Part shown: piece by piece, positions 34,643 through 43,977 of the stretch
How the letters are laid out: each line of letters starts with the position of its first letter
Numbering within the stretch: the stretch's first letter is position 1
Source: CAVURW01 sp963743595
GTDB lineage: Bacteria; Verrucomicrobiota; Verrucomicrobiia; Methylacidiphilales; UBA1321
Length of the DNA stretch: 53,576 bases
NCBI GenBank assembly: GCA_963743595.1
Contig: CAVURW010000134.1
Location: 1-53,576, forward strand
Reading direction: 5' to 3'
Program-made: the position numbers and the translations under genes
Notes under the pieces: model-generated
Database searches by the model: none
Seen by the model: only the letters and a program-made list of their open reading frames with translations
What the model was told of the DNA's origin: nothing

Positions 34643-35071
34643 CTAATCTTGACCGCCTCCCACCGCCTGGACCAACCGATCCGGCTCCAGGATGAGGAGC
34701 GTACTCCCCTTCCAGCTTAAAAAGCCACGACAACTTTTCCGCATTTTTGTGGAGGCTAAGGGCGGTAAGGGTTCTACGTCTGTCTCGGAAACCGTGATGA
34801 TATCCTCAACTTCTTCTACTTGAACGCCGAAAGGCTCGGCTGACTGAAAAATCAAGTCAAACGGACTGAAACGAGCCTCGCCACCGATCTCCAGGCACTC
34901 ATTGAGGTCCCAAATCGTCAGTGCATTTCCGCGCATGAGAGATAAGCCCAAGATGTGTTTCGGCGCTCCGGGTACAGGGGTGAGGGGACGGCTTCGGGCG
35001 ATCTCCCGAACCATGGAAATTTGGGTGGCAAAGGTGCGGCCTGCCGCGCGGTAGAGGCAGAACTGCTTCAC
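34643..35071 (-). CDS. cheW: Chemotaxis coupling protein CheW
   Basis: 142 residues from a GTG at 35071 that overlaps the cheA stop (GTGA). It is a stand-alone CheW domain: FCLYRAAGRTFATQISMVRE, LTPVPGAPKHILGLSLMRGN, ALTIWDLNECLEIGG, FGVQVEEVEDIITVSETDV, KSCRGFLSWKGSTLLILEPD. CheW links receptors to CheA in membrane arrays. Length is at the low end but normal. It is tightly coupled to cheA, which itself carries two CheW-like domains. Confidence 0.9.
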   Translation of the reverse strand: MKQFCLYRAAGRTFATQISMVREIARSRPLTPVPGAPKHILGLSLMRGNALTIWDLNECLEIGGEARFSPFDLIFQSAEPFGVQVEEVEDIITVSETDVEPLPPLASTKMRKSCRGFLSWKGSTLLILEPDRLVQAVGGGQD

Positions 35072-37590
35072 GTGGTCACCTCTCCACTCTCTAGTTCCAG
35101 TGAGCTGCCGGTTTCAAAGAGCTCGATGAGGCCATGTCCATCCAAGAGCTCGGTGATCTTGCCATTTGCGAGCAGAGTTCCGAAAAGCCCTTTGCGTGTA
35201 TCTTCTCGCAAGAGTTTCATGCGCACGGAGGTGACATCCAGAATTTCCGTGACGACGAGTCCAAACAGGCTGCCACTTCGTTCCAGGACGATTACGGGAA
35301 TCGATTGCTCGCTGCGCCACAGTTCCGGTCGGGGCAAATTAGGCAAAAGGAGTTTTTGGACCGGGATCAAACGTAGGACTTCGCCCCAGTATTGTGTGGA
35401 CTCGACTTCGCCCTCACTCTCCACAGATTTCGGATTGATCTCCTCCATACGGAGCACTTCTTGCAAGCGAATAGCCATTTGGCCACGGGGCGCAACGCGG
35501 AAGGTGAGCACCATTTCCTCCACGTCCATCGCTTCATCCAGGCCACTCGTGCGAACGGCCGCTTCGGCTAAAAGATCGCGTTTCCGTTCGATCGCTTCGA
35601 AATCAATACTGCGCAACATCGGGGCGAGATTGAGCACCAGCGCCAGGCCACCATCCTCCAGAATGGCCATGCCTTTAAAGTGTTCCACTCCGGTCAAATA
35701 TTTTCCGAGTGGGCGAACTATGATGTCCTCGGAATCGTAAAATTCTTCCACGATCAATCCAAAAATCTGATGCCCATTCCCGACAATCGCAAAGAGAAAG
35801 TCATTGTCGTCAGCGAGCGTGGGTAATTTCAACCAGTCATGAAGTTGCAGAAGCGGGATGGAAGTGTTCCCGTGCCTGTAAACCAGGTTGCCCTCCACGG
35901 AAACCAGGGCCGCCACCTCTTCCGGCTTGAGGCGGACCAGTTTAACAAGCTCCGTGTGCGTGAGGGCAAAGCGCGAGCCACCACAGCCGAGGACCAAGGC
36001 CCCGACCGTCATGACAGCGCGGTTCGTCACGATGCGGAATCGCGTGCCTTGACCTGGCGTGCTGGTGACATCCACCGTCGCAGAAATCTTCTCCAGACTC
36101 CGTTTGACGATGTCCAAGCCGACCCCGCGACCGGAAATGAGCGAAACTTGATCCGCAGTCGAAAAGCCGGGCAGAAAGATGATCTGTTGCACCTGAGCCA
36201 AGGTCATCTGGCTCAATTGCTCTTGGGTTACCAAGCCCTGAGCTAATGCCTTATCGCGAATCTTCGCCACGTTGAGCCCGCCACCATCGTCTTCTACCTC
36301 GATAACCACGCGCCCGCCATCGTACCTTGCTGTGAGTCGAATGATGCCCTCTTGCGATTTACCTTTGTTCGTGCGAGCGTCCGGCTTCTCGATTCCGTGA
36401 TCAATGCTGTTCCGGACGAGATGCTGCAGGGGATAGCGAATGGCATCGATGATGACGCGGTCGGTTTCAGTCTCTTGGCCTTCGATCTCCAAACGCACGC
36501 GCTTACCGCACATTAGTGCCGTGTCTCGCACCAACCGGGTGAGGGGGGCAAAGGCTGCCTTGAGTGGTTGTTGACGGAGCTTAAGCACCTCCGCTTCCAG
36601 TTCCTCTGTAATTCGGTGGAGCTGGATAGCTTGCTGAATGTCGTTGCGATTTCCCCGTTGCCGACTGACGTGCAAGATCGTGTTGCGGCTCAGCGCCAAT
36701 TGTCCGACTAAATCCAGAACGCGATCCAGCACGGAGGGATGAACGCGGACCATGGTCTCCCCGTCGCCGCCGTGGGTCTCAGGCTTTGTCGTGATGGGCT
36801 CGTCTAAAAACTCAGGGTGAGAGGCGCTGGAACCGAACGAGATCTTCATCCCTTCCCGCGCTGTCGATCGATTTTTAGCTGCGGAGGGATCGGTGAGATC
36901 GCCGTGAACTAACGCCAACTCTGGGCCGTGAGCGGCCTGTTCAGCAGTGGGAGGAGCAGGCTTCACGGGCACCTTGGGTGGCTCCTTCAGCACAGGCGCA
37001 GGTAGTAGGGCCATTTCCGATATAGGGATTGGCGTGGTCTCGATCACGATCGGAGCTATTTCCGTTTCTGTGTCATTGATCAGCCAGTCAGGGTGAACCT
37101 CCGCTTCATCGGTCGATTTCTTCTCCGGGACTTCGGCGGTGGCGAGTGTTTCCACACCTGTCGCGGTCACTGCTTCACTACCGGGTGCTGCAGTCTCATC
37201 TTTACCCATGGCTCGCACGATCCCTGCGATCAACGGTGCCGTATCGAAATCATCTGTGCCGCCAGCCTCGATCTTCTTTAAAATGGTCTTAACCGTATCG
37301 AGCGCTCGTAGAAGCATCGCTGCCATCTGAGGATTTGCCTCAGCCGAGTGATTCCGGAACGTCCCCATGGCGCTCTCCATCTGGTGGGCCAATCCCTCTA
37401 ACAGGCGAAAACCTAAAAAGCCGCACGTCCCCTTCAAATTATGGACGGCGCGGAACATGTCGTCGAAGACCTCGGGAGTGATGGTCGATCCTTCCCAAAC
37501 CAGGAGGTGCTCCTCCATGCGGGCGAGGTTTTCCCGCGTCTCCGCCGCGAAATCACTCAGGATCTCCGGATCGATTCCATCACTTAGCAT
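35068..37590 (-). CDS. cheA: Chemotaxis histidine kinase CheA with two C-terminal CheW-like domains
   Basis: 840 residues from the ATG at 37590. Order: an Hpt (P1) domain with His50 in FRAVHNLKGTCGFLG; a long Pro/Ala-rich linker with no clear CheY-binding P2; a P3 dimerisation helix pair (VHPSVLDRVLDLVGQLALSR); the P4 ATPase with the N box LQHLVRNSIDHGIE, the G1 box VEDDGGGLNV and G2 SGRGVGLDIVKRSLEKI; then a first CheW-like P5 (LVLGCGGSRFALTHTELVKL, about 525-665) and a second one (MVLTFRVAPRGQMAIRLQEV, about 690-835). One P5 is usual; two suggests extra docking into arrays or to DUF4388 regulators. The kinase motifs are intact. Confidence 0.95.
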   Translation of the reverse strand: MLSDGIDPEILSDFAAETRENLARMEEHLLVWEGSTITPEVFDDMFRAVHNLKGTCGFLGFRLLEGLAHQMESAMGTFRNHSAEANPQMAAMLLRALDTVKTILKKIEAGGTDDFDTAPLIAGIVRAMGKDETAAPGSEAVTATGVETLATAEVPEKKSTDEAEVHPDWLINDTETEIAPIVIETTPIPISEMALLPAPVLKEPPKVPVKPAPPTAEQAAHGPELALVHGDLTDPSAAKNRSTAREGMKISFGSSASHPEFLDEPITTKPETHGGDGETMVRVHPSVLDRVLDLVGQLALSRNTILHVSRQRGNRNDIQQAIQLHRITEELEAEVLKLRQQPLKAAFAPLTRLVRDTALMCGKRVRLEIEGQETETDRVIIDAIRYPLQHLVRNSIDHGIEKPDARTNKGKSQEGIIRLTARYDGGRVVIEVEDDGGGLNVAKIRDKALAQGLVTQEQLSQMTLAQVQQIIFLPGFSTADQVSLISGRGVGLDIVKRSLEKISATVDVTSTPGQGTRFRIVTNRAVMTVGALVLGCGGSRFALTHTELVKLVRLKPEEVAALVSVEGNLVYRHGNTSIPLLQLHDWLKLPTLADDNDFLFAIVGNGHQIFGLIVEEFYDSEDIIVRPLGKYLTGVEHFKGMAILEDGGLALVLNLAPMLRSIDFEAIERKRDLLAEAAVRTSGLDEAMDVEEMVLTFRVAPRGQMAIRLQEVLRMEEINPKSVESEGEVESTQYWGEVLRLIPVQKLLLPNLPRPELWRSEQSIPVIVLERSGSLFGLVVTEILDVTSVRMKLLREDTRKGLFGTLLANGKITELLDGHGLIELFETGSSLELESGEVTT

Positions 37591-37650
37591 GGTTCCTTTT
37601 ACCGCACATCCCTCGTAACCATCACGAGGAAAAACACGATTGTTTGATGT

Positions 37651-38817
37651 TCATCGAGTCGCCAGCGTCGATGATGGCCAATAATCGATAAAACCCAGGG
37701 TCTGAAAACGAAACACCTTTTGAGCGGCCGCTTCCATTCCAGCACCGACTTCCGAAGCGATATCTCCCAGCGTCCGATTGCCGGAAATCCGGGTGAGCAG
37801 GTCCCACTCATCGGGTTGAGGCTTCACTTGCTCGAGCTTCGCGAAACCTTGTGGCGTTAAAATGGGGACGCCGGAGGGATCGTCCGCGATTGTGCGGATG
37901 CGATCGCACATCTCCACCTGCCGCAGGTTGTGCAACATCCAGTCGTCGATGGTCATCCGTGGGGCATGGCACTTCGCCACAAAATCGGGTAGGGCCGTCT
38001 GCTCAAATTCGTATTCCACCGAGGGCTCCACCCAAGCGCGGGAAAAAATTCGGTGTCCGTAGAGCGCTGTCAAAATCTGAGCGGTTTGCTCGGGCAAGAC
38101 CTTTTCTTCATGAAGATTCAACAGAAAGGGCGAGAGTGTTTCTCTCTGAATATCCTCGCACTTACTCCAGATTTGCGACTTCTTGCCCTGCGTGCGAAAC
38201 GGCGTGCCGGCCAAGTATTGGTCCACCTGCCGCGTACTTATGACTTGCACGGAACCCATGTCGATGAACACATGCACCGTCAGGGTCTTGGTGATGGAGA
38301 CGTGCAATTGGCCGGTCCATTTCCGTTGATCAATGAACCGCAGGGTTGGGCAAATCGAGACGACCTCGCAATTTCCGCGCAAAACCACGCGATTGACGTG
38401 AGTCTTTTGCTGTTTCCCGATCTGCTTCTCCATCCAATGGCCGAGCACGTAATTGATCGTGGCCACGAGAAGCTCGCGGGTGAAGGGCTTCACTAGGATG
38501 CGGACGACGTTTGTCCCTTCCAGGCGCAGCGTGCTCATCTCTGTGCCGCTGCTGCTCATCAGGATGACGGGCAAACCAGCCGTCTCTGGCATTTCGGCCA
38601 ATTTCCGGCACAGCTCGTCTCCGGTGCTATCGGGCAACGTATAATCGCAGATAATCAGGTCCGGGACGATTTTCTTGGCCAGATCGAGCGCCGTAACGCC
38701 GTCTGCGGCCATGTAGAGTTGCTTAACGAACGCCTCTTGCCCAAGGCTCTTCTCGATAAATTTTCTCAGCGTAAGGCTGTCATCAATGACAAGCACATTC
38801 TTGGGGAGAAAACCCAT
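37651..38817 (-). CDS. PatA-like response regulator: REC plus DUF4388-type domain
   Basis: 388 residues from the ATG at 38817, two bases after the previous stop. Receiver: NVLVIDDSLTLRKFIEKSLG, LIICDYTLPDSTGDEL with Asp58, MSSSGTEMS and the LVKPFTREL lysine (1-125). The rest (about 150-380) resembles the PATAN/DUF4388 region of PatA-type regulators (ISICPTLRFIDQRKWTG-like start, LTVHVFIDMGSVQVISTRQ) and a C-terminal winged-helix-like part (EWDLLTRISGNRTLGDIASE, AAQKVFRFQTLGFIDYW). Such proteins act as CheA-phosphorylated outputs that do not bind flagellar switches. A 60-base gap separates it from cheA. Confidence 0.85.
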   Translation of the reverse strand: MGFLPKNVLVIDDSLTLRKFIEKSLGQEAFVKQLYMAADGVTALDLAKKIVPDLIICDYTLPDSTGDELCRKLAEMPETAGLPVILMSSSGTEMSTLRLEGTNVVRILVKPFTRELLVATINYVLGHWMEKQIGKQQKTHVNRVVLRGNCEVVSICPTLRFIDQRKWTGQLHVSITKTLTVHVFIDMGSVQVISTRQVDQYLAGTPFRTQGKKSQIWSKCEDIQRETLSPFLLNLHEEKVLPEQTAQILTALYGHRIFSRAWVEPSVEYEFEQTALPDFVAKCHAPRMTIDDWMLHNLRQVEMCDRIRTIADDPSGVPILTPQGFAKLEQVKPQPDEWDLLTRISGNRTLGDIASEVGAGMEAAAQKVFRFQTLGFIDYWPSSTLATR

Positions 38818-38819
38818 TC

Positions 38820-39518
38820 CTACGTCTCCTCAATCGCCAGGCACTCATCAGAACGCTGAACCGCTTCCATCAATACAAATTCCCAACTGCCGTTGATATT
38901 CACTTCTTGCGCCTCCGAGAGAGGTTCTTCATGAAAAGAACCTTTCTTCCAGCTGATGATCTCAGAAAGTGCATTCTCTGCAAGTGCGTTATCCGTTTGG
39001 GCGTACCGAATTTGCCCTTCCACGATTCGCAGCACACCTTTTTCCTTGGAGCCCTGAATCGAGAATTGGCAGGTATCCTTACCTAGACACTTCATTTGGA
39101 TCAAATCGACAAGACGTATATGGCGAATCGAGCCACTAAAAGAGGTCGTTTCCAAACCGAAATGGGCCGCCAAAATGGGGTTGAGCAGATCGAAATCGTA
39201 CGGTTTCTTTAAGAGGTGATGTTTCCCGATTGCCTTTAAGTTCATCTCATCCGTGGGAACTCCGGTGGAAATGACGATTAACGCTTCAGAAAAGACCGTC
39301 TTCACATCCACAATGAATTCCAGCCCGCTTCCATCTGGAAGATTCACATCGACGATAAATGCGGAGCATTCGTACTGATAAAACAGTACGTTTGCCTCTT
39401 CGATCGAACGGGCGACCAGGGGCGAAATCTGAGGGAAATTTTCCTGAAGATGAGCCCGCAGAACGTCCAGAGCGGGTGCGTCGTCTTCCACAATCATCAA
39501 AAATAAGGGTGCACTCAT
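38820..39518 (-). CDS. Response regulator with C-terminal DUF4388 domain
   Basis: 232 residues from the ATG at 39518, overlapping the Hpt gene stop by four bases. Receiver (1-120): LFLMIVEDDAPALDVLRAHL, AFIVDVNLPDGSGLEF with Asp57, ISTGVPTDEM and the LLKKPYDFDLL lysine. The C-terminal part (125-215) is a compact DUF4388 domain (IRHIRLVDLIQMKCLGKDTC, GVLRIVEGQIRYAQTDNALA, EIISWKKGSFHEEPL). DUF4388 domains are common in delta-proteobacterial and verrucomicrobial signalling and probably bind other signalling proteins. It lies between Hpt and the PatA-like regulator. Confidence 0.88.
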   Translation of the reverse strand: MSAPLFLMIVEDDAPALDVLRAHLQENFPQISPLVARSIEEANVLFYQYECSAFIVDVNLPDGSGLEFIVDVKTVFSEALIVISTGVPTDEMNLKAIGKHHLLKKPYDFDLLNPILAAHFGLETTSFSGSIRHIRLVDLIQMKCLGKDTCQFSIQGSKEKGVLRIVEGQIRYAQTDNALAENALSEIISWKKGSFHEEPLSEAQEVNINGSWEFVLMEAVQRSDECLAIEET

Positions 39519-40012
39519 GATGAACTCACTCCTTCCGTAAGGACCTTCTGGCGACAGGCTTTGATTGCCTCCACGGCTTGAACGAGGCGTGATTTTTGAG
39601 CCCGTTCATAGTTCGGCTGCAATGCTTCAGCTAGCAAAACCTTTACCGCTTCCATGGTTAGCAGACTTGCCTTGGTGATGTCTTGCTGAAATTTACTGGC
39701 GTCCTCTTTCCTTATGAGGTCCAGTGTGCTTTTCATCCCATCCGTTAAAGCGCCAATCCGAAGCTGACCGATGCTATTAGCCGCACCTTTTAGAGTATGA
39801 AATTCACGTTTTAACTGCTCTAAAGGACAGCCAGCACCTGCCTTATGCCAGTCTTTCATAACGAGGTTCACCCTCTCTAAGGATTGGGTGACCTCTTCCT
39901 GGAAAAACTGGAGCAAATCCACGTCGCTTTGATCGTGGCTCGGCGTCTCTAAAAAGTCTTCCAGACTCAGAGTGGATGCGTTGTGATCGAAAAGAATTTT
40001 TGCAGCTTCCAT
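39515..40012 (-). CDS. Stand-alone histidine phosphotransfer (Hpt) protein
   Basis: 165 residues from the ATG at 40012; a TTG at 40051 would extend it by 13 residues and is less likely. The Hpt helix with its histidine is clear: EFHTLKGAANSIGQLRIG (His72 from this start). The first 30 residues are unrelated to the Hpt core. It is the first gene of the chemosensory operon, so its phosphate partner is likely CheA or one of the two DUF4388 regulators. The operon promoter should lie in 40013-40166. Length is a little above the usual Hpt size. Confidence 0.85.
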   Translation of the reverse strand: MEAAKILFDHNASTLSLEDFLETPSHDQSDVDLLQFFQEEVTQSLERVNLVMKDWHKAGAGCPLEQLKREFHTLKGAANSIGQLRIGALTDGMKSTLDLIRKEDASKFQQDITKASLLTMEAVKVLLAEALQPNYERAQKSRLVQAVEAIKACRQKVLTEGVSSS

Positions 40013-40166
40013 AGCTTCGCCTTTATATCCTGTAATGTAAGCAGAATACAAACCAGCACAACCCCAAAACGGATTACACCACCGACATTAGAGTAGAATC
40101 TATCTTAAACTAACACAGTTAGCTGAAGTGGTCGATGCAACTTTTGTCAGTAGGCTCCATTAAGAT

Positions 40167-40982
40167 TTAATTCCGCACGCCTGCTGCCACAAGAGCCTCC
40201 GCCCAGATGTGGTAGCCCTTATCTGTCGGATGCGTACCATCGGACATCATGTCCATGGGTAACGTGCCGTCAGGCAGGAGAAACTGCGGACCGATATCAA
40301 GATAAGTGATTTCGGGATGGGTCTTAACGGTTTGTGACAAGAGGTCGTTGATGGCTGCTATTTTCGGGCGAAAGTCGTTTGTCGGTTCTTGGCCCCGAGG
40401 AAAGACCGCCATGACGATGATCCGGCTCTCGGGCGACTTCGTATGGACACGATCGGCAATGGCCATGATGCCATCCACAATTTCCTGCGGCGTGTTCGCG
40501 CGAGCGTGCGACGTTCCGTGAATATTGTTTGTGCCAATGTTGATCACCACCCATTTCGGAGTCAGGCCGTCAAACTCGCCGTGATCCAGACGCCAGAGGA
40601 CGTTCTGCGTGCGATCGTAGCCGAACCCCAGATTTAGCACCGGAAGAGTGCCGAAAGCCTCTGTCCATGCGAGAGGTCCACGTGTGGAATGATTAGGCGT
40701 TTGCGGCTCGCCTCCCCAGAAGTGGGTGATTGAATCGCCAATGAGAACGATTTGCGGGTGGATCCGGTCCTTTGCTGTCAACTCGTCCTTATGCCGCTGC
40801 CACCAATCGTAACTGTCATTCTCCAGCTTAGAGGCCGGCACAATCGCGGTGTTGATCGCGGTGCTGAATTCATCGGGCGGTGGAGAGTCCGTTGTCGTTG
40901 CGGGCGGAGTTTGGCCAAGAACGAGCCGAGTGCAAACGACAATCGCGGAAAGGGTGAGGAATGGGCGCACAGGGATACTCAT
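40167..40982 (-). CDS. Secreted SGNH/GDSL family esterase
   Basis: 271 residues from the ATG at 40982, with a signal peptide (FLTLSAIVVCTRLVLG). All four SGNH blocks are visible: IVLIGDSITHFWGG with nucleophile Ser84, LNLGFGYDRTQNVLW with the block II Gly, INIGTNNIHGTSHA with the block III Asn, and SDGTHPTDKGYHIWAE with Asp248 and His251. This matches the GDSL lipase/acylhydrolase group that includes carbohydrate acetylesterases. Given the neighbouring polysaccharide enzymes, removal of acetyl groups from a polysaccharide is likely. It is divergent from the DUF5703 gene. Confidence 0.93.
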   Translation of the reverse strand: MSIPVRPFLTLSAIVVCTRLVLGQTPPATTTDSPPPDEFSTAINTAIVPASKLENDSYDWWQRHKDELTAKDRIHPQIVLIGDSITHFWGGEPQTPNHSTRGPLAWTEAFGTLPVLNLGFGYDRTQNVLWRLDHGEFDGLTPKWVVINIGTNNIHGTSHARANTPQEIVDGIMAIADRVHTKSPESRIIVMAVFPRGQEPTNDFRPKIAAINDLLSQTVKTHPEITYLDIGPQFLLPDGTLPMDMMSDGTHPTDKGYHIWAEALVAAGVRN

Positions 40983-41073
40983 GTAGGAATTTAATATGTG
41001 GGTCGATTCCTCTTTTGAGCAATAGGCTTTCGGTTTATTTATTGCAATGGTTGTGTTGATGATTTGTGTCTCT

Positions 41074-43977
41074 ATGAAAATGTCTGTTCGCTTGTCAGCC
41101 TGCGTCCTCTTTTGCGGGGCTCTTTCCCTCTCGGCTCTTTGGGCGGGGCCTATTGATAACAGCCTGGATCAATACGACGTGGTTTGGAATACCCCGAGCG
41201 ACAATTCAGCCGGCTCGATGCCTATCGGAAATGGTGAAGTGGGCATGAACGTTTGGGTGGAGCCGGGCGGTGATCTTCGTTTTTACATTTCGCGCAGCGA
41301 CTCCTACAGCGAGATTTGTCGACAGTTGAAGGTCGGGGCCGTTCGTCTCAAAATTACGCCGAATCCCTTCATGCCGGGTAAGCCGTTCCTGCAGCGTCTG
41401 CACCTTCGCTCCGGTGTTTTGGAGATCCAAGGAATGACCGCAGCGGGCCCGCTGAAATTGAACCTTTGGGTCGATTCCGAGCAACCGGTGATCAACGTCA
41501 TTGGCGAGTCTGCGGGACCGGTGCAAGTTCGCTTAGAAGTGGAAAGCTGGCGGACCGAACAGCGAACGCTTACCGGCGGGGAAGCGGAATCGGCCAAGAC
41601 CATGCGAAGCGGCGATTACACGCTTACGGAGTCGGCGGACGTCTTCGGCAGTAGCGGCCGGGACAATGTGTGGTGGTATCATCGCAACGAGGCCAGTTGC
41701 GTGCCTTTTACGCTGAAGCAGCAGGGTATCGACAGCCTAGCCAGCCTGGTGGAGGACCCGCTTCTGCACAGAACGTTTGGCGCGCTGGTAACTGGCAGCG
41801 CGGGTCTGGAAGCGGATGGAAATCGTGCGCTTCAATCCACTCAACCGCTCAAGCAGTTCAATTTCCGAATCGCGACCCACTCCGCCATCACCGACTCTGC
41901 GGAGGCGTGGCAAAATCAAATCCATGATCTCGATCAAAAAGATCTCCCGCTCGTCGCTTCGTTTCAGCGCACCCAGCGATGGTGGACGGCTTTTTGGGAT
42001 AGAAGCTGGATTTTCGTCCATGGCGATAGCCAGCGCTCAGAGCTTCCGCTGAACGACCACACAGTGCGGTTGTGTTGCAATTCCCAAGGCGGCGAGACTT
42101 TTACGGGCTCCGTCAGTCGAGCGACTCTTTACGGCCATGTCTTGACTGACAAAGAGGTCGAGAGCCTAGCCGCAACTAAGCCCGATCAAGCGATTCCCAG
42201 CTCTGAGGACGTGCTGGTTCACTCGCTCTTTCAAGACGCTTCGAGCCTTGCTGCGGCGACGGGTAATGTGACGTTTTCAAATGATGGCGGAGTTAACCAC
42301 GCCGTTTTTGCCGGTGGCTCTATTGAATTCGCCAATACGGAGCATCTTGATTTCAAAAACGGGTTTACCTTTGAGGCTTGGATTAATCCTGACGAGAATG
42401 CTTCCGGGCGATTGATCGATAAAATGACGGTTTACGGGAGTGACGGTTTCCTTGTGGATATTTATCCCGGAAAATGCGTCCGGTTAATTGAGGGGCAAAA
42501 CGCCATGAATACAGGCGAAACGCTTGTGCCCGGACAGTGGCAACATGTCGCCGTCTCTTTCGATCCCGAACACAATGTACGGCGTATTTATCTGGACGGA
42601 AAATTGATTAAATCCGAAGGGAAAATCACACCGGAATTGGATGCAGAACCACCGTCGCGTGTGACCCGTGCCTACATTTTGCAGCGGTGGATGTTAGCCT
42701 GCGCCGGTCGAGGAACTTATCCGATAAAGTACAATGGCTCCATCTTCACCGTAGACTCGAAATGGACCGATTCCGGTGAAGATTTTAATCCCGATTGGCG
42801 TCGGTGGGGCGATGGTTTTTGGTGGCAGAACACCCGCTTGCCCTACGGACCCATGGTGGCCAATGGCGATTATGATTTGATGCTTCCGCTCTTCCATTGG
42901 TTCGAAAGAGGAATGGCGTTTTCTAAGGCGCGTACAAAGCTTTATTGGGACGCGGATGGGTTCACCATTCCCGAAACGACCAGCATTTTCTATGCGTACG
43001 CAAACGATGACTACGGGTGGAATCGCGACGGAAAAAAACCGGGTGATATCGACTGCGGATGGTGGAAGTATTGCTGGCAACAGTCGCTCGAGCTGACGAA
43101 TCTAATGATCGATTATTACGAGCACACGGGTGACCGGCGTTTCCTGCGGGAAGAGCTGATTCCAGTAGCGCACGAGACCCTGAGCTACTTCGACAGCCGG
43201 TTTAAGCGCGATGCTCAGGGCAAGCTGATCCTCGATCCCACTCAAAGCGCTGAGAGTTACTGGCACGATGTGATTAACGACATGCCTTGCGTGGCCGGGT
43301 TGAACACCGTCCCCGACCGCCTATTGAACTTGGCTGGCGCGGATGCCTCTCCCGACGAACGAGCTCTTTGGGAGCGAATGAAAGCGGCTGCACCCCCGCT
43401 GCCGACCCACGAGAAAAATGGACTCACCTGCATCTCACCCGCCGAGAAATATAATTCGAGCCGTAACAATTGTGAAAATCCGGAGCTCTATGGAGTCTAC
43501 CCCTTCCGCTGCTTTCAAATCGGCAAACCCAACATCGAATGGGCCATCAACGGATGGCAGCAACGAGACGTGAAGGTACAGTCCGGTTGGCCGTACGATA
43601 GCCAATCGGCGGCGATTCTCGGACTCACAAATGACGCGCAACAGGAACTGCTCGCCAGGGTCGCAAACTCACATGTCAATTTTCGCTTTCCGGTCATGTG
43701 GGGACCGAACTTTGACTGGCTACCGGATCAATGCCACGGAGGCAATCTCATGATCACACTTCAATCCATGATCATGCAAACCGACGGACGAAAAATTTAC
43801 CTATTACCTGCGTGGCCGAAAACATGGGACGTGGAATTTAAATTACATGCGCCGTTCCAAACCACGGTGGAAGGACGTTACAAAGGGGGAACATTTCAGA
43901 ACATCGTGGTTACGCCAGAATCGAGAAAAGCAGATCTGATTTTGCCGCCGGAGTCAGGCGCAGTAACAGCTCAGTGA
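41074..43977 (+). CDS. Secreted DUF5703/GH95-like hydrolase with inserted LamG module
   Basis: 967 residues from the ATG at 41074, which opens a signal peptide (VRLSACVLFCGALSLSALWA); an ATG at 41047 is also possible. The N-terminal part is DUF5703 (YDVVWNTPSDNSAGSMPIGN, GEVGMNVWVEPGGDLRFYIS). Between about 325 and 528 sits an inserted LamG-like unit: first a fragment resembling the last LamG strands (TFTGSVSRATLYGHVLTDKE), then the front of a LamG (FTFEAWINPDENASGRL, GQWQHVAVSFDPEHNVRRIY). After it the barrel resumes (YILQRWMLACAGRGTYPIKY, FWWQNTRLPYGPMVANGDYD), ending near NLMITLQSMIMQTDGR. The fold is (alpha/alpha)6, related to GH95. The substrate is unknown, but the LamG is probably carbohydrate-binding. 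Confidence 0.85.
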   Translation: MKMSVRLSACVLFCGALSLSALWAGPIDNSLDQYDVVWNTPSDNSAGSMPIGNGEVGMNVWVEPGGDLRFYISRSDSYSEICRQLKVGAVRLKITPNPFMPGKPFLQRLHLRSGVLEIQGMTAAGPLKLNLWVDSEQPVINVIGESAGPVQVRLEVESWRTEQRTLTGGEAESAKTMRSGDYTLTESADVFGSSGRDNVWWYHRNEASCVPFTLKQQGIDSLASLVEDPLLHRTFGALVTGSAGLEADGNRALQSTQPLKQFNFRIATHSAITDSAEAWQNQIHDLDQKDLPLVASFQRTQRWWTAFWDRSWIFVHGDSQRSELPLNDHTVRLCCNSQGGETFTGSVSRATLYGHVLTDKEVESLAATKPDQAIPSSEDVLVHSLFQDASSLAAATGNVTFSNDGGVNHAVFAGGSIEFANTEHLDFKNGFTFEAWINPDENASGRLIDKMTVYGSDGFLVDIYPGKCVRLIEGQNAMNTGETLVPGQWQHVAVSFDPEHNVRRIYLDGKLIKSEGKITPELDAEPPSRVTRAYILQRWMLACAGRGTYPIKYNGSIFTVDSKWTDSGEDFNPDWRRWGDGFWWQNTRLPYGPMVANGDYDLMLPLFHWFERGMAFSKARTKLYWDADGFTIPETTSIFYAYANDDYGWNRDGKKPGDIDCGWWKYCWQQSLELTNLMIDYYEHTGDRRFLREELIPVAHETLSYFDSRFKRDAQGKLILDPTQSAESYWHDVINDMPCVAGLNTVPDRLLNLAGADASPDERALWERMKAAAPPLPTHEKNGLTCISPAEKYNSSRNNCENPELYGVYPFRCFQIGKPNIEWAINGWQQRDVKVQSGWPYDSQSAAILGLTNDAQQELLARVANSHVNFRFPVMWGPNFDWLPDQCHGGNLMITLQSMIMQTDGRKIYLLPAWPKTWDVEFKLHAPFQTTVEGRYKGGTFQNIVVTPESRKADLILPPESGAVTAQ

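Noticed and set aside
34955..35740. 261-residue plus-strand open frame opposite cheW/cheA
   Set aside because: Serine- and arginine-rich composition typical of an antisense frame; cheW and cheA on the other strand are unambiguous.
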